From positions 10,238,201 through 10,302,200 of the forward strand of contig OX345638.1 in the NCBI GenBank assembly GCA_947044365.1: 64,000 bases of DNA. Reading direction: 5' to 3'. The position numbers and the translations under genes were made by a program. The notes beneath the pieces are model-generated. The model was not told where the DNA came from, made no database searches, and worked only from the letters and a program-made list of their open reading frames with translations. Below, one piece after another: positions 47,504-60,300 of the stretch; position 1 is the stretch's first letter; every line of letters starts with the position of its first letter. Origin of the DNA: Petrosia ficiformis (lineage: Eukaryota > Porifera > Demospongiae > Haplosclerida > Petrosiidae).

Positions 47504-48059
47504 CTATGAGAAATAAAATGTCTTCTGTTATTAATCGTTAATTATTAGTTTATTTTGGAGCCGATAATGATAGAAAGTGGAAGAGTATAATTCCACTTTC
47601 TATCATAATATAATCCTGGTTTATGATGTAATATAAACTTTGCATAGTAATAAACTTTAGAGTAGAGTTGGTACTACAACTACACAAGCAGATCCAAGTT
47701 GGATTGTTGGGGACCCTTCCTCTTCCTTTCAATTTAAGGTCGGCAATAGAATAAAATAGAACCGCTTCTCTACAAAAGCTCACTATAATTGGTCAAAGCA
47801 TGTTAATGTTGTTATAAAAAGGGTTACCAAGTGGGATTTGAACTAGCTCCAAATGAGCTATAGAAAAAAAAAGATAGGAAGTTGAACTAAGGACCCTCAA
47901 CAAACAAACAATGTTCTTTCGGTCATTCATTCATTCAGTTGACTACACTAAATGGGGCTTACTATGAAGGCATGTGGTACTGACATTAATATTATGCTAA
48001 ATGTTGTTACACAGTACTAAAATTAGAACAATGTTTCATACCCAACACTAAAACAGAGT

Positions 48060-49110
48060 CAATTTTGAGGTTTTACCACCTCTCAGTAAACAATTCAACA
48101 CTGATTTGTATAAATACTTACCACCAGTATAACTACAACACATAGATGAAAATTATACAAGTTTCCATCTTAAAAAGCAGCAGCACAATCACAAGCACAT
48201 GCATATATAATGAATAATGTAAAACTTGTCAGCATAAAATGGAACAGCACATGAATATGCTCTCAAATATCTTATGAATATTATTACTATGACCACACAA
48301 GATTTCAAACTGCAATCAATAGATCCAATAATATTTAAGTGCAAATCTTATTCTATGAACTTTAGATTTCACATTAAGAAATATCATTTGAAAAACATTT
48401 CAGTGCATGTATGAGACCTTTTAATTTCCATGACACACAGGCAGAGGGCTTGGTTTTAGCCAATAAAGATCATATCTTCCATGCAGTAATTAAACTATTT
48501 CATTACATTCATATGACATGCCATGAGTGATCAGGGTTTAACTGGTACAATAAACACATTATGTGGAAGTGGAGTTTTATAAGGTTAGCATTATAATATT
48601 TGAAGTTTACATAGCTATAGTTGTATCACCTCTCAGTAAACAGTTCATTACTGATTTGCATTAATAAGTATAACTATAACACATTAATAAAAATTATGTA
48701 TACAAGTTTCCATCTCAACAAGATGCAACTCAATCATAAGCACATACATAAGTAATTGTCACCACATGAATATGCTCTCAAATATCTAATGAATATTATT
48801 ACTATCACCACACAAGAAGTGGAACTGCAAACAAATCCACCCAATAGTTGAGTAGAATGAAAGATTTGTTTCTGACTAATAAATATCATTGTAAAAACTT
48901 TCAGTGCATCAATAAGGACCATATAATTTCTACTTATAAGACACATAGGCAGACGGCTTGGTAAAGGTCATATCTTCTTTGCAGTAATTAAAATACTTTC
49001 AATATTCATTTCACATGCGATAGGTTGTCAAGGTTTAGCTGGTACAGTTAACACATTGTGTGTGAGTGGGGTTTCATTTGGTCAATAATCTCAATATTAT
49101 AATCCTTGAA
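48060..49110. repeat. imperfect tandem duplication of about 560 bp
   Basis: 48065-48615 and 48627-49110 share ACCTCTCAGTAAACA, TACAAGTTTCCATCT and AATATGCTCTCAAATATCT in the same order, with many indels. It lies in the presumed first intron of gene B. Confidence 0.65.
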
Positions 49111-49533
49111 GTTTACACAACTATAGATTCTAATGTGGTTTGCCGGAAGAGTTGTTAAGAAATTCAGTGATGTTAAAATAATCTTTCGCAAGTTGTATGT
49201 GAGAAGGGCAGCAATGTGAGCATTTGCAATACAACAGTCAATGAGAAATGTCTTTAAACAACACCTATGAATACTGAGTAGAACATGACTTTAAGCTCAA
49301 GGGTTGCCATATCTGCTTGTGTTATAATGTGTGTAGTTAGAGACACCTGGTCTTGAGTCTAACTGTGAGGTCAATTTGGTAATTCTCAAGCTTAAAATTA
49401 CACTGATCACTCATAACCATAACTACAAAGGTGTCTGAGTACTTAACATAATGTAATCAAGGCCCAACATAGATTAAATCAGATTTGCAGCCATGCATCT
49501 TATATTATATGTTTATAATCTATCTGTACATAC

Positions 49534-49825
49534 CTGGAACAGAGTGAGTCCTTTTCTGAAAGAATCTCTGGTATTCATCTGCCATATAATTCTCACCCAC
49601 AGCTCTTGACCTCAGCGCTTGTAGGAGCTCTCCTCTAGTACAGCTAGGCATGGTACTCAACCATGTATCGAACATGGTTCTTCTACAGTCTTCATCATTA
49701 TTAGCATATCGTTTTTCTATTCCCTCCAAGACACTATTTTCAAGGCCTAGTTGAATACCCAAGTTATGCCACTTCACAGTTCTAACCCGTTCTTGGAGTT
49801 CAGCCAGGCTTGGCCGATCGTCCAT
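49534..49825 (-). CDS. Death-domain first exon (probably gene B start)
   Basis: ATG at 49825: MDDRPSLAELQERVRTVKWH, then NLGIQLGLENSVLEGIEKRY, TMFDTWLSTMPSCTRGELLQ and RSRAVGENYMADEYQRFF, ending with donor GTATGT after SVPG. This 97-residue exon is one Death domain (W-x-x-LG-x-x-LGL, W-L, AL-R pattern), close to that of gene C (KWDMIGLNLGV). It should assemble with other Death-domain proteins in the cytosol. It lies 5 kb upstream of the N-terminal module of gene B. Confidence 0.65.
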
Positions 49826-50379
49826 GTTCGAAATGCAAAGGAAAGAAGGGTGGGGCTGAACTAGGGTGGGGCTGAAATAGTCACAATTAATTAAGGGTCT
49901 GGTTATAACTATTGACTGTTTGTTCTGAGTGCTATAAAATTCACAGTAGAACTCAAGTTCCTGCTAAGTGGGTTTGGAGTCATAGGTGATGAAAAATGCA
50001 ATATCTAGGTGTCATAACATTGTTCAGGAAGCTTTACAGACGTATCAATACAAGTTTAGTATTGTTCTATCCTTTCTTTTATATCCTACTTGTTAGTACA
50101 TCTTATTTTCTCTGTATTTATTACATTACATTTCACATCTGGTACATACATGCATACATATATGATGATCACTCCGCAGGTGTTGGCAATATGTGAACAC
50201 AGTTCAAGTTAGATGGAACTTCACTGGTCATCAGGAGTCACTGATAGTGACAGATTGTTTTAGCAAGGGTGACGGCTGATATTACATAAAGTACTTGACT
50301 TGCCACACGTTGGGCAGGTCACTACTAGAACTGTCAGATTGGCACTCTTTACCACATATATAGGACTGCAGACCTGGTC

Positions 50380-53160
50380 TATATTCTATCTGTTCCCCAT
50401 GGACCTGGCATAAATGTAAGGCATACAGTACAAGGGTGATTTAGAGTATCATATTGTTGGTCAGGCAGAATGCCTGCACATTGAAAAGCACGTGTATGTC
50501 TCAACCACCACTTCTCCAAGATTCTAATAGGGTAGTGTTGAATTCTTCCACACCATCTATTGCAAGACAACACCAATATGCTCTCTCTTATACCATAAAC
50601 ATTCATTTCTATTTAGCTTCTTCATATTCTATCGAACATAATCTTTCCACCTAAGTTTGGGTTTGCACTGCTTCCTTTTCACTTATTTGAGCTCTCCAAA
50701 TAGTACCTGTTTCAGGATACAAACCTCTATAACATGCACCAAGGAATAACTACAGCCTTCTACACTTGGAGTTTAGTACTCAGTGTCAGGTACCTGTTAC
50801 TCCATACTCACTAATTTAGGCTGCCAACTGCTTGGGATACATGGGCTATTCTGTTGTTGATCTCCTAATCAAGTGCTAAGGAAGAAGACATTGTACTGCC
50901 TAGGTTTAAAAGAGGTAACATTCTCTAACAGAGCCCCATCAACTGTGTTGAGAGTATAGTGGGGCCACATCTTCGTTTTGAGGCTGGGCCATGCCATGAC
51001 CTTTAAATTTGTTTTCAGAACATTAAAGATGACTACCTAATCTGCTATAGTTGAAGAGATTTGGTTAGCCAGGAGTTATAGTTTGGTCGAGTCAATACTG
51101 ACTATTGCTGCATGGTCAGCAAAGACGAGTTCCTGAATGAGAGCCTTCATATAATTATGAGACCAGCTCAGATCAAACAGCTTAGTATCAATCTTAAACC
51201 TCAAAGCTACTCCAACTGGTAATTCATGTAAGGCTTGTGTAAATGCATTAGCAAAGAAGAAATTAAAAAGGTTAGGAGCAATTACACAACCTTATTGCAG
51301 GCAATCACTAATAAGGAAAGGTTAAGACATTTCTCCTCATATTTCAACTACTCCCATGGTGTCTGTATGAAACCTCTTAATGATGTTTACTATTGTAGAG
51401 GAGACTCCAAGCTTTTACAAGAATTCCTACAAAGCAGGGCAATTAAGTATCATATGCTTAGACAAATCAACATGCAGAGATGGTGAAGACTGTCAGATTG
51501 TGCTCCTTGCTCTTTTCTTCAACTGTGTTAAAGTGAAGATCATGTCCGTGCAAAATCTATTTCTTCTGAAGTCACATCACAGGAAAAGCATGCATGTTCA
51601 ATCAGTGGTGGCAATCTTGTCATCAGGATTTTGCTAAGGATCTTACCCGCAGTGCACAGCAGAGCTATTCCCATGTAGTTGCTACAGAGTTCTTTGTCTC
51701 CCTTTATATGAATTGGAATAAAACCTCCATCTCACTACTCCCCAGGCACATACTCAGCAGTTCAGTTCATCTCATAGATGATTCCCTATTTAGAAGTTGT
51801 TAGAAGTATTGCTTCTAACAATCTATGATATTCGTTTCATAGACACGTTACTATCATCCTGCATCTTAACAGATCAAGACCTCCTCACTTTGTGACTGCT
51901 ATAAGTAAATTGTCTTAAAGCTTCGTAGAAACCCTTTTGATAATTATGGTCCACCAACTCGTGTAAATCCTTTGATTTCTCCACCAACCAGTCATTCTGT
52001 ATTTGCTGTAGCCATGACCTTATCAAAGGCTTTATCGTATGGTAATGATGCTTGATATTATCATCACTGCATGCTATTTCTAAGGTACTTCATCGTAAGC
52101 TCATTACATCTTTTCAGGAAATTCTCAACCTCTTTGTCATTTTACTCAAGCAAGTCCTTCATCCCTTTTTTTTATATCCAGTGTCAAAGACTCCCAGGAA
52201 TCTACACTGTACAAGGAACAGAGTCTACCACAGGTGGTATATCAGGTTTTAACTATGTAACCTTAGTCTCAAGGGTCTTCCTTACTATGGGATTGTTTAG
52301 ACCAAGCCCTCACTCAGGGTACCTTCTGCCTTCCTAAGGTGCGCTTAATGAACATTCACTGGTTACTATACAACAAATGATGATCAGACCAGCAATCAGC
52401 ACTCTCATATACTCTGGAGTCTAGGACTTGATGTTTGTGATGTTGCCTATACCCACAATATGGTCTATCATGTGCCATTTGCTTGACCTAAGATGTTGCC
52501 ATGTACATGTGTTTGAAGTTGGTGTTGGTAACAGTGAGTTCAGAAGATGCACAGAGCCCTGCAAGCCACTGACCATTATTTATTTTAGAAAGGTCATACT
52601 TCCCAATAACTCTAGACCATGCAACATGGACTCTACCTACCCAGGGCAATGAAGTCCCACATCAATGCTCAATGTTGCTATTCTCTCAGTAGTTTCACAC
52701 TGTATAGGTATCAAAACCACTCTGTTCAAATTCACCTTTTTCAGTATTCTAGTTTCACTAAGGACTGCAAGATCGATTTCCAATCCGTTAAGCTCATGGC
52801 AAACAAGAGCTGCACAACCAGGAAGGGTTTCAATTCTGTTTGCTGACTTCTTTCATCCAAGATAATGAACTCAGTTAGCTGAGTACGTTTTATGTGATTG
52901 TCCTTATATTCCAGGTTGCTACTCTCAAAGATTGTGACTTATTTACCATTCTTCCAGATGTATACTTCGGTTTTTCAACAGGATTCTGTTAGCACAACTT
53001 TTCTCTGACACCGTCATTATAGTACGTGCCACGTTTTTCACCAGGTTAGAAATGATCCTTGTAGTTCCTCTCCTTTCTTTCTTTTACTGAGTTTTTGACA
53101 CAATTCATATTTAGGTGCAACTAGGGTGTGAACCCAGACGCTCCAACCTCCAAAGAGACC
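50380..53160 (-). mobile_element. decayed LINE (endonuclease and reverse transcriptase)
   Basis: On the minus strand, broken frames show an endonuclease segment (LNGLEIDLAVLSETRIL near 52790) and RT segments (GCVIAPNLFNFFFANAFTQA near 51250, then ELVFADHAAIVSIDS near 51130, where FADH replaces the catalytic FADD). The spacing fits a LINE read right to left. Numerous stops and shifts show it is old. It differs from the LINE at 23.8-27.0 kb. Plus-strand frames of 60-90 codons here are shadows. Confidence 0.65.
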
Positions 53161-53259
53161 CTTACCTGGAGGTGAAGGGGTGTTATTCACAGCTTAGAAG
53201 GGGATGACAGCAAAGTCTAAACATAACCTTCGGGCCACATAAAGGTGTCACAATACATA

Positions 53260-53455
53260 ATTACATACGTACATACATGTTTACGTACATACATACATAT
53301 AGCTAATTATAATTCTAATGTAATTATATGAATGTATGTAAGTATGTACGTATGTACGTATGATATATTTATTATATACATATAATTATTGTACGCACAT
53401 ACGTACATACCTACATACCTACTTAAAATTATATACATACATACATAGATAATCT
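53260..53455. repeat. ACGT/ACAT microsatellite
   Basis: TACATACGTACATACATG-type runs on both sides of a short AT stretch. Confidence 0.85.
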
Positions 53456-53465
53456 GACAGCAATA

Positions 53466-53590
53466 ATACGATGTTAATGTATTACATGATTTATCAATAT
53501 CAGTTAAACCAGGACAAACTATAGCACTAGTAGGTCCGTCAGGCTGTGGTAAAAGTACTGTAGTCTCTCTTGTTGAAAGATTCTATTAAA
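53466..53590 (+). pseudogene. ABC transporter (ABCB-like) Walker A exon fragment
   Basis: [20 protein letters not shown] then [19 protein letters not shown] and [12 protein letters not shown] is the Walker A motif; the context ([21 protein letters not shown]) is that of multidrug/P-glycoprotein-type ABCB nucleotide-binding domains. No Walker B, signature motif or membrane segments are found nearby. One isolated exon-sized piece. Confidence 0.75.
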
Positions 53591-53599
53591 AGGTGGAGT

Positions 53600-54320
53600 C
53601 CACGCTTTTACATTAAGACAGGGCACCTTTGCCCCGTCTCAATGTAAAAAACAGAGGCGAATGGTCTACTCACCGACTAGATATGATTCTAATATCACTA
53701 CTAATGATAATGTTATTGAGCCACTACTAAAGCTAATGCTGATCCAAACATTCAAACACACATGCTGTTTGTAATAACTACATGGATCATATGGCGCTGT
53801 GGTTCATAGACACTATCGATTAATGGAATTGTGGTCCATAAGCACTGTGGTTCAATTGAACCATATGCTGGTCCAGAAGCAATATGGTTTAATGATCTGG
53901 AGATTACATTAATTATACAATGTATTATATCAGTGGCATATATATAGGAAGCATGGGGCCAATGAACAATAGATTATCTTCCATGCATATGGGGGTATGG
54001 CCCCAATGGATGTTTTATTTGGTTATTTATATAATAGAAATCATATATAATAATTATATGGAGATTTACACTGCCCAATATATACACAGTCAGGATAACA
54101 ATAGCACCTGTGGTTTATTGTTTTATTTTGGACGTGCCTACATGATCAAAATCACCCATGCCTTATCCTTAATATCTATACCATACATACTCCAATTAAG
54201 GCCTCTAACTTGTCAAGTATTATATATTTAGTATGATGTGTCTAACAATAGTATTTTATATTTAAAAATATAAAATGCAATAATAATAACAAGTAAACAT
54301 AAAATATCATAATTATTAGC
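53600..54320. other. intergenic, no recognised gene
   Basis: AT-rich; only short frames without motifs. Confidence 0.4.
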
Positions 54321-54325
54321 ATTTC

Positions 54326-57300
54326 TTATTTCTTCTCTTCTTCCCTTTCCAATATTTCTATTACTTTTTGTTTCTGATCTTTAGACATGTACCATGATGG
54401 TACTACCTTATGTGTGAGGTCTAGAGGTGAGTGTCCATCCTGTGTTATAATATATATAATAAAATAATATGTAATTATTATATGTTTTGTAAGTAATTAC
54501 TAACATAATTATTATCATAATCATTATAATAATTATTATCATAATATATCTTAAGATAACTATAGATTGTGGATACTAATTATATCATATTTTTATTGAA
54601 TTCACCAAATCACTATTATTAATACACATATCATGATTACTATGAACATGAGATTATTATAATTAATATCACCAAATTGAATATATCTAATATTTGATTC
54701 CACAAACAATAGTTATCTTAAGATACTAATACTATTATAATGAATTATCAAATATCAGTTATACAATGGAACCTATATTACCATTAAAGACACACATCAA
54801 TGATTATTATATAAGCTTTTGCAAAAATTAGAAAAAAAAACTATTATATGATCTCATTTTGAGACATCTGAATGATGTTATATTATAATCATATCATAAT
54901 AATCATTTGTAATATAATTTAATATTATTAAGTAAACATGAACCAATCATAATATTTACTTACCCTATCCTTTACATGAATATCAGCACCATGTGATAAT
55001 AATGCATTCACAACATCAACATGACCACTCTTAGATGATAAATGTAAAGGTGTCTGTTGACGCTGTAGTAATAACAATCATTAGATACTTGTAATATCTT
55101 ATGTTTATGATAATAATAACAATAGTTAATTAAGTAGTTATTAATTTTATGACATCATAACAGGTTATTAGTTAATAATAATTATAACAAATATAATATA
55201 TTACAGAAATACATTAGCTATGTAATTAATTATATAATCAATACATAAATTATAATACATAATATTTATTTTAATATTTACTTACCTCATCCTTTACATG
55301 AATATCAGCACCATGTGATAATAACACATTCACAATATCAACATGACCACTCTTAGATGATAAATGTAAAGGTGTCTGTTGACGCTGTAGTAATAACAAT
55401 CATTAGATACTTGTAATATCTTATGTTTATGATAATAATAATAATAGTTAATTAAGTAGTTATTAATTTTATGACATCATAACAGGTTATTAGTTAATAA
55501 TAATTATAACAAATATATATTACAGATATACATTAGCTATGTAATTAATTATATAATCAATACATAAAATTTAATTATGGATTATGAATGACTCTATTGG
55601 ATTGGAAGCAATTTTCATTATATTGACTTATTCCAAAATTATTCATTTAAAAAATAAAAAATAAAAAATAAAAAATTATAATACATAATATTTATTTGAA
55701 TATTTACTTACCATATCCTTTACATGAATATCGGCACCATATGATAATAATACATTCACAATATCAACATGACCACACTTAGATGACAAATGTAAAGGTG
55801 TTCGTTGAAGCTGTAGTAATAACAATTATTACATACTTGTAATATCTTGTGTTATGATAATAATAAAAATAGTTAATTAAGTTGTTATTACCATTATGAC
55901 ATCATAACAGGTAGTTAGTTAATAATAATTGTAACAAATATTATACATTAGCTATGTAATTAATTATATAATCAATACATAAATTATTGTATTTATTTAA
56001 TATTAATTTTACTTACAATATCCTTTACATCAATATCAGCACCATGTGATAATAAGGCAATCACAATATGAACATGACCACTCTTAGATGACAAATGTAA
56101 AGGTGTTAGTCCATCCTGTAGTAATAACAATCATTAGATACTTGTAATATCTTGTGTTTATGATAATAACAATAGTAGTTCAGAAACTATTTCAAAATGA
56201 ATATGAAACGAACCGTATGGTCCAACTCAGTAGCAAAACCTTTGGAGTATTCCTCCACGAATGTCTTACTCTAAGCCAGCCTGAGCCAGCTGATGGGTCG
56301 GTGGGAGAACACGACGAAATAGAACCCAGGTTCATGTGGAACTGGAAGAAAAGCATCGAAGGTGTGGTGAAGTGGGAACATCAGTTAGTGAAAAAGATCG
56401 AGCAGTTAAAACGCGTGAATGCTGTCATGCTCCTGGAACACCACAGCTGTCTATTGTAACTATAATGCATGAGTATAAAAGCAATTGCTTTTTTTTGTAT
56501 ATTTTTGTCTATTCTGGCTTTTATTAATAAAGAACAAATTAAAAAGAACTATCATATCAAAGAGAAGACTTCTACCATCTTAGAGCCCAGTGTGGCTCAA
56601 TGGAATTACTTCATCAGTCCAGGAAGCAGCCCAATGTGGCTCAATAGAATTACTTCATCAGTCCAGGAAGCATCCTGTGTGTTATCACTGAAACAAGGTG
56701 CCTGACTAGTCACTAAATTCCCGATCAGTGAACTTAGAATACATTAATTAAGTAGTTATTAATATTATGACATCATAACAGGTTATTAGTTAATAATAAT
56801 TATAACAAATATATATTACAGATATACATTAGCTATGTAATTACATGTAATTATATAATCCATACATAAATTATAATACATAATATTTATTTAGTATTTA
56901 CTTACCTTATCCCTTACATGAGTATCAGCTCCATGTGATAATAACACATTCAAAATAGCAACATGTCCATTGAGAGATGACAAATGTAAAGGCGTTAGTC
57001 CTCCCTGTAGTAATAACAATCAGTAGATACTTGTAATATCTTGTGTTTATGAGTGTTTATGGCAATGATAATTATATTTAATTAAGTAATTATTAATTTT
57101 ATGACATCATAAAAGGTTATTATAGTAATAAATGTAATATCAGCTAATAAATAAATTATAATGGTATTCCCTTATCTCATCATATACACATAATACATAT
57201 GATACCAGAAATATTCATTTCAATATAATATCTAGTAGTTTGTTAATCAGTATTGATGATATTGAGTATGATACTGATATTCGATATTACACAATACATT

Positions 57301-60300
57301 TGATATTATACATTACACATAATACATGTATTTACGCAGGGGCTTATGAGCGATGCAAAGCGGTGCTCATAAGCTTCTGGTTCACATTAGCTTTAAATTA
57401 ATACAAATTATGTTTAAAGTGTGGGAATATATTTTGGCGATCGTTCACTTTCTCTACCCCAAACTTGGTTCCTTTTTCAACATGGAGTACTACTTCTACC
57501 AACTTGCTTACTGGGATTTGAAAGTTCCCAAGCATTAATTCAAATGCAATGCTCTCCCTGCAACTGGGGAAAACAAAATGACCCCACTGCATGTTGGCAC
57601 CAGCAACACCCAGGATTTCGGATTTTGCAGCAATGAATATGCCTCAGGTACCCACTAGATTGGATGCGCTGGGTCACTGAAACCCCAAATTGTGTGGGTC
57701 GCAAGGGGGCATAGCCATCTTTGAACCCCCAATACCAGGGGACACCCCCTTTAAAATCCTCCCTGTACTCATTATTTAGGCCAAAGGGTGACCGAAAAAC
57801 ATCAACTTTTTAAACCATTTTCATAAAGTGTTTCGTAATGCTAGGAACACTCTTTGAACCGCGTAAGGGTCAAATATCACATATATGTGACATGAGTGCT
57901 CTAAGAGTTAAACGTGTGTGAGATATTAAAATAGAGGTGTTATAGACCTGTATCAGTATCACTATCAATACTTGGACATTACTCAATACCAGAAATTTCA
58001 GGTGTGGAATTGAAGTATTGAGTATCTTGATATCATATCACTCATCACTAACATATATATCACAAGAGTTAGAATTAGCTCCTACATGTACTATACAACA
58101 TATTACTGTGTGTGGATATGATAACTCACCCAGCCATGTTTCTTAGGGTTAGCACCCTTGTTCAACAATATTTTTGTTTTGGTAACATTTTGATTCTCCA
58201 CTACTTCATACAGATCAAAATCCTATAGTAATATATGAATATAGATACATAATTATTATCACATAACATAATACATACTAGTTTATCCTGTTCCTCTTTT
58301 GTGAGTATTTTTGATGACCGTGACTCTAAATAATTATAAAAGATGAATATAACAAATGATATAGTATGTTACATGTTATTATACTGGAGCCAAACTAAAA
58401 TTCTATTTAGCATTAATAATTATAGTAATATATTATAAGTTCTCAAAGGAATGTGTTAATGTTTGTGTCAGTCTATATAAGTGTAAAGTTGTAATGATGA
58501 GTCATTCTAGAGTGTGACTATACATACTCTACACTAGTATAATTATAGTATATGTGTGATAACAAGCAATCTGTGGATCTTCCAGTAGATGTTCCACTGA
58601 TACAAGCATATTTTTTACTCATACTTAATTCTATATATAACTTTGTCAAAAAAATTGATTGAGCTGCAATTCATAAAATTAAAATTAGGAAAGATCGTTC
58701 AGGTAGGATAATGAAAATCAGTTACACTTCAAAGAGTTAAACTGTTTATGTATCTCTAACTAGAGAGGAGACATAGCTAGAAAAGATATCAGCTTGTGAT
58801 ATGAGAGATGATGAAGGAGACACTAAAAAAAGATCAGAAACTAATTTATGATACAACATTAATAAAGATAACAGATTATGATTGAGGAGTGGTAACAGAT
58901 TATAAAACAGATCAACTTGTTTATGATTCAGAGGAGGAGAAGTATACTAGAAAAACTAGTAGAAATATATACTTACAATAATAATATATTATACAACACT
59001 TTTTATAGTTCCACAAACAATACAAGTAATCTTTCTTCTTTATTAATCTCTATTTCACCAATCAAATTTTATTGAAAAACCAATCGTTTTGATAGCTGAT
59101 CAGCTATCTTCATCAGTGGTATAATACAATATACCTGTAAAGCCTAAATGTGTATTACATGTATATTATATTATACCACTGATGAATATAGCTGATCAAC
59201 TATCAAAATGTTTGGCTTTCAATAAAAGTTGATTGGTGAAATAGAGATTAATAGAGAAGAAATATGAATACACAAGGCTTGGGCCAATTATTCATTTACT
59301 TTTTCCTATTATTCTATTCTTTTATTCAAAGCAAAGCCTTATTGTTCCCCTGCTTTGATCCTATTATTCACATTTAAAAACAAATAACAGTCAATAGATA
59401 ATATAATATCCCATTGTATTACAACATTAAACTCGTCTCAATTTAAGTCTTGTAAGCAGCATTGTCGTTGATCATTGAAAGTATTGTTGAGAATAAAAAC
59501 ACTCTCTGATGCTGCACCAGAGGGCTGAAGTAACTAAACTTTTTGATAAGCAGGAAACCATGTAGATAACCTGTCCTGGCCTTATGATTCAGCCAGAACT
59601 CTCTCACCTTCAGAGCTACTCCTATATTCTCAAATTATTCATTATAAATTTGCAACCTATTATTCCCAAAATTATTCAGGAATATTTGGCTCAAGCCTAG
59701 AATACACCCAATCATTCAGGACTTCATAATACAAGTAATCTTTAGGTAGGAAAAAGACTAAAATCATGTACTAACATGAGAACATGTAAACTCTGGATGA
59801 TAGGTGAAAACAACACAAAATAATATTATAATATCATACCTTCACGAAACCAGGAAAGATGTCTGGTATTATCAGCTAAGCATTTCACATTGCTTACATC
59901 ACAGCAGAGTATTTTCTCATGTTTGCTAATTAGATGGCAAAGATGGAATGAAGAATTCGTACATCCTTCTATTTTACATCTAAACCCTTCCTGTGTAGAC
60001 GCCAGAGAATCAGTCCAACCAAACTTGTCGACAATTGATTCTATACCTTGATGAATCATACGACGGATATTGAAGCAGTTACAAGATGGACCAATGTAGC
60101 GTATAGTTAACGATTTGAACTGGTCTAGTACATGTAGAGCACCACCGAAATGTTGACACCTCAGGACAACTTTGTTACGATAAACATCATTAACCAACTG
60201 AAATTGAGTTGGAGAAGCATGGCCCATGAGATAGACAACAAGTGATGTGAAGAGACCATTAGGAATCAATTCATCATCCAATGTTAGATATAGAGGCTCA

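Larger units (their letters stand above)
45014..48046. repeat. 105-bp direct repeat pair
   Basis: 45014-45119 and 47941-48046 both read GACTACACTAAATGGGGCTT through TTACACAGTACTAAAATTAG with one or two differences. They bracket the inverted-repeat region and the small exon at 47448. Confidence 0.7.
54964..57004 (-). repeat. gene A ankyrin exon array, five units
   Basis: Five 99-bp exons of one repeat each: 54964-55062 and 55286-55384 (both RQQTPLHLSSKSGHVD-type), 55712-55810 (LQRTPLHLSSKCGHVD), 56017-56115 (DGLTPLHLSSKSGHVH) and 56906-57004 (GGLTPLHLSSLNGHVA). Introns match those of gene B. Insertions lie at about 55570-55676 and 56172-56742. Confidence 0.85.

Noticed and set aside
50379..52865. 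Several plus-strand frames as a gene
   Set aside because: No motif on the plus strand, while the minus strand shows endonuclease and RT remnants in the right order.
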